From positions 1 to 45,473 of the forward strand of contig JAFVYZ010000033.1 of assembly GCA_017508425.1 (NCBI GenBank): 45,473 nucleotides of DNA, read 5' to 3'. The stretch comes from Clostridia bacterium. Lineage in GTDB: Bacteria; Bacillota; Clostridia; Oscillospirales; CAG-272. Positions within the stretch are counted from its first letter, which is position 1. Every line of letters begins with the position of its first letter. Of the stretch, positions 15,312 through 23,237 are shown piece after piece. The translations under genes were made by a program, and so were the position numbers. The notes beneath the pieces are model-generated. The model made no database searches, was not told the DNA's origin, and worked only from the letters and a program-made list of their open reading frames with translations.

Positions 15312-16358
15312 TTATTTCCAGCCGAGCTTTTCCGCCTCGGCGTTGATGGCAGGCCATACGATATCCACGCACCACCAGTGCTCGCGGGGCGTTTCCACCA
15401 GCTGGCAGGCATCGGCGGCACCCGCCGCCTCGTAGATCCTCGAAACAGTCTCATAGCCGCGTCTTACCGCCTCGATGGGGAAGATCTTATCCTCGCGTCC
15501 CGTAACGATGGTAAGAGGACGGGGGGCGATGAGCGCCGAGAGATCCTGCATCTCAAAGTAACGGTAAGCCGCGGGGATATAGTTGCAAGCGCAATGGTAA
15601 ATGTCAAGGATCGACTCCTTGTAGGGGCAGAAGGAGCAGCTGGGAACAGAGAGCTTGATGCGCTCGTCATAGCAAGCACAGTAAAACGATGCCGTACCGC
15701 CGCCCGAGTTGCCCGTGATGAGGATCTTATCGGTGTCGCACGGCGCGAAATCGGCGAGAACGTCGATCGCACAGCGCACATCAAACATGCGCTCGCCGAT
15801 CAGCGTTCTGCCAAGCTGGAGCGCCGTCAGTGCCGAATAGGTGCACCCGGGGGCTTTACGGGTGGGGGTGGTGGGCTTGCGCTCCCCCATGCCGCGCTGC
15901 TCAATGCAAAGCGCCGCATAGCCGTTTTCTACCGCCTGAATGCCAAACTGTCCGCGAGGCTGATAGTCTGCATCCTTTTCAAACTTAATTTCACCCACCG
16001 AGTTGTGCGCGCCCGTGGAGTGCCCCTGCAGCGTGATCGCCACGGGGTATTTCTCCTTGCCCGTATCAGGCACAAGCAACCAGCAGGGCACGCGCGTGCC
16101 GATCTCGCTTTCAAAGGTAAAGCGGATCTTGGTGTAGCCCTCCATTTTTTGCTCATATTCGATCTTGACATTACGAGAGGGCGCGGCGTTCTTCTCGATC
16201 TCGGTAAGACCTGTGACCGCATAAAACCTTGCACGCAGCTCCTTTTTCCAGGCCTCAAAATCAGCGCCCTCGGAAAATGCCAGCTCCTGCTTCATATTTT
16301 GGTAAAGCAGATCGTGGCAGGGCTCACCGGGAAACAGTTCTACAACTTCGTTACTCAT
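15312..16358 (-). CDS. Alpha/beta hydrolase (acetyl-xylan-esterase-like) in uxa operon
   Basis: A 348-residue predicted cytoplasmic serine esterase. The nucleophile elbow is ITGNSGGGTASFY, the acid is in VTGREDKIFP and the histidine in ETPREHWWC, making a full triad. The central YPVAITLQGHSTGAHNSVGE and AALCIEQRGMGER regions resemble large carbohydrate esterases of the acetyl-xylan or glucuronoyl esterase type. Being between uxaA and uxaC suggests it removes acetyl or methyl groups from imported galacturonate oligomers before isomerisation; this is inference. No signal peptide is visible. Confidence 0.78.
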   Translation of the reverse strand: MSNEVVELFPGEPCHDLLYQNMKQELAFSEGADFEAWKKELRARFYAVTGLTEIEKNAAPSRNVKIEYEQKMEGYTKIRFTFESEIGTRVPCWLLVPDTGKEKYPVAITLQGHSTGAHNSVGEIKFEKDADYQPRGQFGIQAVENGYAALCIEQRGMGERKPTTPTRKAPGCTYSALTALQLGRTLIGERMFDVRCAIDVLADFAPCDTDKILITGNSGGGTASFYCACYDERIKLSVPSCSFCPYKESILDIYHCACNYIPAAYRYFEMQDLSALIAPRPLTIVTGREDKIFPIEAVRRGYETVSRIYEAAGAADACQLVETPREHWWCVDIVWPAINAEAEKLGWK

Positions 16359-16375
16359 AATATATCCTCCGTGAG

Positions 16376-17752
16376 TTACAGTGTTACGCCGTCCTTGAAG
16401 ATGGCAATATCGTAATAACCGCGTGCCTCACTTTTGGTTTCCTCACCGTTAGCCACGGCAAGACAGAGATCAAAAAGGCCCTTTGCAAGATCGTTCATAT
16501 CCGCGCCGTCCATCAAAGACCCGGCGTTATAGTCGATCCAATGCGGCTTTTTCTCGGCAAGGGCGGTATTGGTCGCGATCTTCATCGTGGGCACAACACC
16601 CGAAAGCGGCGTGCCGCGACCCGTGGTAAAGAGAATGATGTGTGCGCCCGATGCCGCAAGGTTGGTCACAGCCACCATGTCGTTGCCGGGGCCGTTCACA
16701 AGGTAAAGGCCGCCGTCGGCGGGGGGCACCTCACCAAACTCAAGCGCGCCGCAAAGCGGCACCTTGCCTGCCTTTTGTACACACCCGAGCGACTTCTCCT
16801 CAAGGGTGGAAATGCCGCCTGCGATATTACCGGGCGAGGGATTATCGGCAATGCCCTCTCCGTGGTCGATAAAGTACTGTCTAAAGCGACGGATCATGGC
16901 AGCACCGCTGTCAAACGCCGCCTTGTCCTTACTGAAGGACAGCAGCAGCTGCTCCGCACCGAACACCTCGGGCATTTCAGTCATCAACACGGTCGAGCCG
17001 TACGCGGCAAAGAGCTCCATGGTTCGACCAACCAGCGGGTTGGCGGTAATGCCGCTGTACCCGTCACTGCCGCCGCATTTTACGGCGACGCGAAGCTTCG
17101 AGAGCGGCACCTCGGTGCGCACGTCGCCCTTCATTTGCTCCTTCAGCTCCTCGAGGATCGCAAGGCCCTCGGCCATCTCATCCTCACACTCTTGAATAGT
17201 CAGGAAGCGCACACGCTTTTTGTCGTATTCGCCAAGCACGCGCTTCTGGTCGGCCATGATGTTGTTCTCACAACCAAGGCCGAGCACGAGCACACCACCC
17301 ACGTTCGGGTGCTTAATGAGACCCGCCAAAATTCTCTGCGTGGTCTCAAGGTCACCGCCGAGCTGGGAGCAGCCGTAGGGGTGCGTCAGGGCCTTGGCAC
17401 CGCTCTTGTTGGCGAGTGCCTTGGCTACGTCGTTGATGCAGCCGACCGTGGGCACAACGAAAAGGTCGTTACGCACGCCAACGTCGCCGTTGGCGCGCAC
17501 GTAACCCATAAACGTGCCCGATTTCGTACCAACCTCAACGGTGGCGGCAGGGTCATAGACCCAGTCGCCCATGCCCGCAAGGTTAGAGCGAAGGTTTGCG
17601 GGGGAAACACGATCGCCCACCGCGATATCCTTGGTGGCGTGACCGATGGGAAAGCCGTATTTGATGACGTTCTCGCCCGCCTTAATGGCGACAAGCGCGT
17701 ATTTGTGCCCGTCGGCACGAACCTCTACGTTATCGGACTCATGTATTCTCAT
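16376..17752 (-). CDS. uxaA: Altronate dehydratase
   Basis: A 458-residue full-length UxaA that dehydrates D-altronate to 2-keto-3-deoxy-D-gluconate with an iron centre. The N-terminal SAF-like domain (about 1-75) contains KYGFPIGHATKDIAVGDRVS. The catalytic region has NDLFVVPTVGCIND, THPYGCSQLGGD, LGLGCENN and KCGGSDGYSGITANPLVG, with the conserved cysteines. It starts at ATG 17752 after GAGG and overlaps the uxaB end by 14 bases. It is somewhat shorter than the Escherichia coli enzyme at the N-terminus. Confidence 0.92.
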   Translation of the reverse strand: MRIHESDNVEVRADGHKYALVAIKAGENVIKYGFPIGHATKDIAVGDRVSPANLRSNLAGMGDWVYDPAATVEVGTKSGTFMGYVRANGDVGVRNDLFVVPTVGCINDVAKALANKSGAKALTHPYGCSQLGGDLETTQRILAGLIKHPNVGGVLVLGLGCENNIMADQKRVLGEYDKKRVRFLTIQECEDEMAEGLAILEELKEQMKGDVRTEVPLSKLRVAVKCGGSDGYSGITANPLVGRTMELFAAYGSTVLMTEMPEVFGAEQLLLSFSKDKAAFDSGAAMIRRFRQYFIDHGEGIADNPSPGNIAGGISTLEEKSLGCVQKAGKVPLCGALEFGEVPPADGGLYLVNGPGNDMVAVTNLAASGAHIILFTTGRGTPLSGVVPTMKIATNTALAEKKPHWIDYNAGSLMDGADMNDLAKGLFDLCLAVANGEETKSEARGYYDIAIFKDGVTL

Positions 17753-19028
17753 ACTTCTCTACCTCGGGAATCAGCGCCGTGAGATCCTCGCCCCAAAGCT
17801 CCTTGTTCGACAGGATCTCAGCGACGGTCGATTTTTGCATGTACTCTACCACGTCAGCGGCATCGTTGGGTGTGCCCTTCTTGTAAAACTCAATGAGCTT
17901 GGCAAAGGAAAAGAGGAGATGCTCGGGCATCTTGCCAAACTTCTTGATATAGCCAAGGATCGAGGGCAGCACGCGCACCTTAAACTTGCTCACGGAATTG
18001 AGCACGATCGAGGAAAGGTAGTGCTTGATATAAGGATTCGAGAAGCGCACCAGCACGTCCTCGGCGTAGGCGGTAAGCTCATCCTTTGACATATCAAGCG
18101 AGGGGATGATCTCCTCAAACAGGCAAGCGGAGAGGAAATCGTGCATCTTTTTGTCCTCGATGCAGTCCTTCACGGTTTCAAGGCCCGAGAGCATAGCGTA
18201 GGGCACCATGGAGGTGTGTGCACCATTTAAGATGCGCACCTTTCTCGTGCGGTAGCGCTCAAGGGCGTCCTTCGTGACGATCACATTAAGGCCTGCCGCC
18301 GTGAAGGGCAGCTCCTTTTCAAGATCGTAGTCGGTTTCAATGACCCACAGGTGGAAGAACTCCGAGGTGTTGACCATGTTGTCCTCGTAGCCAAGGTCAA
18401 GCTCCTCACCCTTGGGGTAGCCGGTGTTGATGCGGTCAACCAAGGTGTTGCAGAACACGTTTTCCTTTTCAACCCACGCGGCGAAATCAGCACCGAGATT
18501 CCAGAGGTCCGCGTACTGAAGCACCGTCTTTTTGAGGTTGTCGCCATTGCGGTCAATGAGCTCGCAAGGGATCAGAATAAAGCCGCCAAGACCCTTATCA
18601 AAGCGGCGCTTCATAAGGAGCGTGAGCTTTGCGGGGAAGCTGGCAGGGGGTGCATCGGTCATTTTGTCCTCGGCACGGAAGACAATGCCCGACTCCGTGG
18701 TATTCGAGATAATGAAGCGCGCATCGGGGTTGTCAGCCAGTGCGAGGTAACCCTCGAAATCCTCATAAGGCTTTACACAACGGGAAATGACGTCAACGAT
18801 CGTCTTCTCCACGCCCTCGGCACCGCGAATGATGTGCGTATAGTTGCAATTTTGCGCGGTAAGCATATCGCACATGCCCATCTCAATGGGCTGTACGACC
18901 ACCACGTTACCCTCAAAATCGGTTTTCTCGTTCATTTTCTGGATCATCCAATCGGCAAAGCCGCGCAGGAACCCGCCCTCGCCAAACTGAATAAACCGTT
19001 CTTTGCGTTGTACTTTTTCTGTTTTCAT
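17739..19028 (-). CDS. uxaB: Tagaturonate reductase (altronate oxidoreductase)
   Basis: A 429-residue mannitol-dehydrogenase-family enzyme reducing D-tagaturonate to D-altronate with NADH. The N-terminus RFIQFGEGGFLRGFADWM is the nucleotide-binding glycine stretch; FIISNTTESGI and KVRILNGAHTSMVPYAML carry the conserved lysine and NGxH catalytic block. The ATG at 19028 follows AAAGGCGA; upstream codons have no ribosome site. It is the first gene of the uxa operon behind a clear promoter. Genes for KDG kinase and KDPG aldolase, needed to finish the pathway, are not in the window. Confidence 0.9.
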   Translation of the reverse strand: MKTEKVQRKERFIQFGEGGFLRGFADWMIQKMNEKTDFEGNVVVVQPIEMGMCDMLTAQNCNYTHIIRGAEGVEKTIVDVISRCVKPYEDFEGYLALADNPDARFIISNTTESGIVFRAEDKMTDAPPASFPAKLTLLMKRRFDKGLGGFILIPCELIDRNGDNLKKTVLQYADLWNLGADFAAWVEKENVFCNTLVDRINTGYPKGEELDLGYEDNMVNTSEFFHLWVIETDYDLEKELPFTAAGLNVIVTKDALERYRTRKVRILNGAHTSMVPYAMLSGLETVKDCIEDKKMHDFLSACLFEEIIPSLDMSKDELTAYAEDVLVRFSNPYIKHYLSSIVLNSVSKFKVRVLPSILGYIKKFGKMPEHLLFSFAKLIEFYKKGTPNDAADVVEYMQKSTVAEILSNKELWGEDLTALIPEVEKYENT

Positions 19029-19066
19029 AATTGTCGCCTTTCTTAACAAAAAAGTTTTACAAGCGT

Positions 19067-19102
19067 ATTATAATATATTTTAAAATTTTATACAAGTATA
19101 AA
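19067..19102 (-). promoter_or_regulatory. uxa operon promoter with operator-like palindrome
   Basis: Minus strand TTGTAT (19095-19090), 17-base spacer, TATAAT (19072-19067). The inverted repeat TTTATAC-AA-GTATAAA (19087-19102) covers the -35, a typical place for a sugar-acid repressor (GntR or LacI type). No regulator gene is adjacent. Confidence 0.65.
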
Positions 19103-19187
19103 TTAAAATTATCGATAACATTATTTTTAAAATTTACAAATTATTGACATATTCAACGGGTACAAACCGTTTTAAAAAGCAAAAATT

Positions 19188-19250
19188 CCGCGTGCAACCG
19201 CCGCACGCGGCGACAAAAAGAAAAACGCCCCCGATTGGGGGCGTTTTCTT
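19188..19250 (-). terminator. Two hairpins including a terminator
   Basis: A hairpin CCGCGTGC/GCACGCGG (19188-19210) is followed by AAAACGCCCCC-GATT-GGGGGCGTTTT (19221-19250). The latter has T-runs on both strands and lies downstream of the minus-strand gene at 19387. The rest of 19029-19386 holds no gene; 19286-19295 (CCAAAACGCG) and 19356-19365 are a 10-bp inverted repeat about 60 bases apart. Confidence 0.7.
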
Positions 19251-19386
19251 TTTGTTGGCTGGTGTGGTCAATTTAGATGCATCTGCCAAAACGCGAAAAA
19301 CCAGTGTTTTCAAGGGGTTTGGCGGTTTGTTGATCACTAAATTTTACAAAAAATCCGCGTTTTGGTGATTCCTGTGCTTTCTTCTA

Positions 19387-19833
19387 TTAGGCAACCTTCA
19401 ATATCGCCAAAGCAATCTTTGCAAGTAAGTCTTCCGCATCCTTTTGGTTAACATCTTCCCTTTCCTTCAAAGATAATTTAACCTGCTTTTCAAGAATTTC
19501 GCAAATATCGGGTGCAGCCCAGTTTGTTAGTGTTGTAACAAACGATTTGTGGCAAGCGCAAACAAAGATGTCACAGATATTCAAGTAATCTTTCACATCT
19601 TTTTGGATTTCAGGAATTGAATCACCCATAGTCGTTACAAAAATATGCACGCCACGATAACAAAACAGCGCCCAAATATCGGAGTCGTTTGAAAATTCTT
19701 TTCTTTCGTCATAATTTTTTGGACTATGCGTGATACAATCTACGCCTTCCTGCTGTTCGAGCAAAGCAATCAACCGCTTTAATGTTTCTGTTTTTCCGCT
19801 CTTGTCTTTTTCACATAACGCAATAATTTTCAT
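19387..19833 (-). CDS. Small protein with degenerate P-loop, unknown function
   Basis: A 148-residue protein not assigned to a family. Residues 1-20 (MKIIALCEKDKSGKTETLKR) form a strand followed by SGKT, like a Walker A motif lacking its first glycine; further on, DIFVCACHKSF could be a Walker-B-like strand. It ends in a helical region rich in Lys and Glu. Such single-domain proteins may bind a nucleotide. ATG follows AGGAGATATAAA. Base composition is more AT-rich than the neighbouring uxa genes, consistent with acquisition. It follows the surface lipoprotein gene on the same strand. Confidence 0.65.
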   Translation of the reverse strand: MKIIALCEKDKSGKTETLKRLIALLEQQEGVDCITHSPKNYDERKEFSNDSDIWALFCYRGVHIFVTTMGDSIPEIQKDVKDYLNICDIFVCACHKSFVTTLTNWAAPDICEILEKQVKLSLKEREDVNQKDAEDLLAKIALAILKVA

Positions 19834-19885
19834 TTTATATCTCCTATAAAATTATTTTTTGGTTTTCAGTTGTGTCAGCATAGTG

Positions 19886-19903
19886 CGGGCGGCTTCCCGC
19901 CCG
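19886..19903. repeat. GC-rich hairpin between two minus-strand genes
   Basis: CGGGCGG-CTTC-CCGCCCG, a 7-bp stem with a tetraloop, in the gap after the lipoprotein gene. There is no T-run, so it may be a weak terminator or an mRNA-end stabiliser. Confidence 0.5.
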
Positions 19904-19922
19904 AGGTTGGTTTTGTTTTTGT

Positions 19923-22900
19923 TTAACTACGTTCCCAATAGTAGCCAACGTAAGTGTCGGTCAAATAGGTTGCTGCGGTAGATTTGTTTGCAAGACTGTT
20001 GCTGGAAATGCTTTTATAGTTCCCGCCATAGTATGTTGCATACTGCCATCCGTTTGTGTTTTCAAATGTTACACTCTTCAAGCTACTGCAACCGCCGAAC
20101 GCAGAAGAGTCGATTCTCGTCACGCTATTCGGGATTGTGATCGACGTGAGTCCACTGCAACCGTAGAAGGCAGACATGTCGATTTCCGTCACGCTGCCGT
20201 CAGTAGGAATCACACTGTTCTTACAACCAAGCACAAGCTTGCACGGCCGGATTTCGATTAAGCAATTCCCTTCACTACGATATTTTGTATTTCCACTTGC
20301 AACGATAATACTTTCAAGCCCGCTACACCTTAAAAAAGCCCACTCGCCGATGGACGTCACACTCGAGGGAATCGTGATAGATACGAGTCTGCTACAATTG
20401 TAGAACGCTTCATCACCAATGGATGTTACGCCTTCAGAGATTGTAATCGATGTGAGGTTGCTACAATTGCAGAACGCTCCATCACCAATGGATGTCACGC
20501 TTGATGGCATCGCAATCGAAGTAAGACCGCTCCAATCACAGAACGCATAATCGCCGATTGTGGTCACGCCCGACGGGATTTCCAACGAGGTGATTTTATT
20601 TCCGTTCAAATACAAATTTTTATTACCATCCAAAGGATTAGCATTACTTCTATCAAACTTTATATTGCACCAAGCCGCAAGATCGGTAATATATATGTCC
20701 GTAAGATTGCTACACTCCTGGAACGCACCATCGCCGATGAAGGTCACACTCGCCGGAATTGTGATCGACGTGAGATTGCTGCACCCATAAAATGCACAAT
20801 AGCGGATGGCCCCAAGTTGGCTGTTTTCGACTATAATAACGCTTTTTAGACTACTACAGCTTGCAAAGGCGCGTGCACCAATGAAAATCACACTTGCAGG
20901 AATCGTTATTGAGACAAGATTCACGTGCCTATTGAAAACATCATCCGCTATACCTCTAGTATTAGATCGCAAGGTCACATTGGCAATGGCAGAATCATGT
21001 CCAACTACCCATCTATCCACGTAAGAAACACCGTTTTCTGTTTGTATCAATTTTGTGCAACCGTTGAACGCCCCGCTTAAAATGGAAGTGACACTATCAG
21101 GAATTCCAAAATCTGTAAGACTGCTACAATCAACGAACACACCGTCTTCAATGACGGTAATACCAAATGGAATCGTAATTGATGTCAATTTGCTACATCC
21201 CAAAAATGCATAATCTTCGATGCGAGTTGTTTTACTATTTTCTCCAAAGGTTACAGTAACGAGCCCATCACAGCCGCTAAACGCGCGCTTTCCAATAGAA
21301 GTAACACTGTCGGGAATGACGATATTTGTGAGAGCACTGTAACCAGAGAAAGCATAAGATTTGATCTCTGTTATGCCATTTGGAATTTCTAAAGCTGTAA
21401 GTTTATTGCCATCCAAATACAGATTGTTTGCATACTTCAACGGATTTGAACCTTCTTTAAAGTCAATTTCAAACCACGCCCAAAGATCTGCAATATAAAC
21501 GTCTATTAAACTACTGCAATTATCAAATGCATAATAACCAATTTTAGTGAGACTTGATGGGAGGATAATGCTCGTTAGTTTTTTGCAATTTCTAAACGCA
21601 TAATTATCAATGGAGATGACACCTTGCGGAATAGTAATGTTCGCCAGAGAGGAGCAATTATCAAACGCCCCATAATTAATCGAAGTAATACTCGATGGAA
21701 GAATAATAGTAGTCAAATAACTACAATCACGAAATGCTTCCCAACCAATGCTTGTAACGGACACACCTTTATATGCAGAAGGAATAATGACTGTAGCCGC
21801 AGAGCCCGTGTAATCAGTTACGGAGTAAGTTCCGCTTGACAGGGTGAATTTTACACCCTTATCCTTGTAGTCTCCACAAACGCTGCAAGTATTTTCACTG
21901 TTATAAGTATGTGCAGTCTTTTTCAACTCCGCACTGCAGCCCTCTTGTGTGCAGGCGTGCCAATGGTAGGTGCCGTCGCCTGTCCATTCGGCAGCGGGGG
22001 CGTGTGCGTCCTCGTCAATGGGGATCGCCTCAACGAGCGTATATTCACAAATCGAACACTCCTTGTAATGGCTGCCCTCTGCCACACAGGTGGAGGCAAG
22101 GGTTTCTTGCCACTCGCCATAGGTATGTGCGCCCTCATTAAATTTCACAGTGCATCGGGTGCATGTATGCCAATGGTAAGTGCCGTCGCTCGTCCATTCT
22201 GTAGTGGGGGCGTGTGCGTCCTCGTCAATGGGGATCGCCTCAACGAGCGTATATTCACAAATCGAACACTCCTTGTAATGGCTGCCCTCTGTCACACAGG
22301 TGGAGGCAAGCGTTTCGTGCCATTCACCGTAGGTGTGCTCCGCTTTGTTTACGTGTGCGTTACACCCTGTTCGAGTACATTTGTGCCAATGGTAGGTGCC
22401 GTCAGTCGTCCATTCGGATGCAACCGCATGTTCATTCACATCAACCGGAATCGCCTCGGTCACCTTATGTGAGCAAATCGCACACTGCTTATAGCGACTG
22501 CCCTCTGCCACACAGGTGGGTGCGAGAGTTTGTTGCCATTCACCGTAGGTGTGGGTGTGTTGATCCAAAATGGCATCACAGTCCTCATAAATACAAGTAT
22601 GCCAGTGATTGGTTTCGTCTTTGTGCCATTCGGCGGCGGGGCTATGCTCTGCCACGATGTTGAGTGTGACGGTTGCGATATATCCACCGTAGATCACTGT
22701 CAATTCGTGCGTGCCCACGGTTGCAAGCTTGGCAATGTCCGCAGGCGTAAGAAGATCGGCAAGATCTGCCGCGAGCGGCGTACCGCCTATGCATACACGG
22801 ACACTCGAAGCCGCAGAAAGGCAAGCGGTGTCGGCAGAAAGCGTCACAGCACCATCCTGATTGACTACCAAGCCCTTTGGCAGATAGTATGCGGTCATAC

Positions 22901-23213
22901 GCACCTTTTGGGGAACGCTATACGACTCTATTCCGAGTCGTGCATCGGTCTGCCAAGTCAGCACGTTGGCGCGCGGAATGATGCTGTCCTTTACGTATAC
23001 GTCAACGCCGTCCAAAATAAACCAATTATCGTCCGTCCAAAGCACCCAATCGGTGTTGCTTGCGGGTACCTGATAGATCGGAAAGCCGCTCATTCCACTA
23101 TACGCACCCGCCACCGTGCGAACGGGACCAAAATCATCCAAGCCGCCCGTCCATTCGATCTGCACAGAGCCAAACAGGTCGCCTACGTAATTATATTCCA
23201 CGTTGGGGATCAC
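19923..23213 (-). pseudogene. C-terminal part of a BspA-like leucine-rich-repeat surface protein, cut off by a stop
   Basis: This 1096-residue frame continues in phase, after a TAA at 23240-23238 and eight codons, from the lipoprotein gene upstream. Order: a beta-rich region (about 1-115), an Ig-like stretch (about 118-188), three and a half Cys/His-rich repeats of 70-72 residues with HTYGEW, CSICEYTLVEAIP and DGTYHWH (about 194-453), then a long series of LRR_5 (BspA-type) repeats of about 23 residues (SITIPSSVTSIGEWAF style) to the end. No LPXTG or membrane tail is seen. The GTG at 23213 has no good ribosome site, which favours a broken gene over a separate one. LRR_5 proteins bind host or matrix proteins in other bacteria. 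Confidence 0.8.
21855..22634 (-). repeat. Tandem Cys/His-rich repeats, about 216 bp
   Basis: Three units of 72, 72 and 70 residues plus a partial fourth. Each has EW..DGTYHWH, C...C, HTYGEW, TCV.EGS.YK.C.IC and an EAIP.DE.AHA ending. Units two and three share long identical DNA stretches (for example near 22010-22080 and 22225-22300), so recombination between them could change repeat number. Confidence 0.85.
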
Positions 23214-23237
23214 CAGCTCCTGGAGTCCCGAGCAATT

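Noticed and set aside
13992-16415. An 807-codon open frame on the plus strand
   Set aside because: It is antisense to uxaC and the esterase, both of which have clear motifs and ribosome sites. High-GC third positions create such mirrors.
19250-19300. A tRNA remnant after the terminator
   Set aside because: Only a few words (TTGGCTGG, ATGCATC) resemble the tRNA-Leu end; no stem or T-arm can be drawn.
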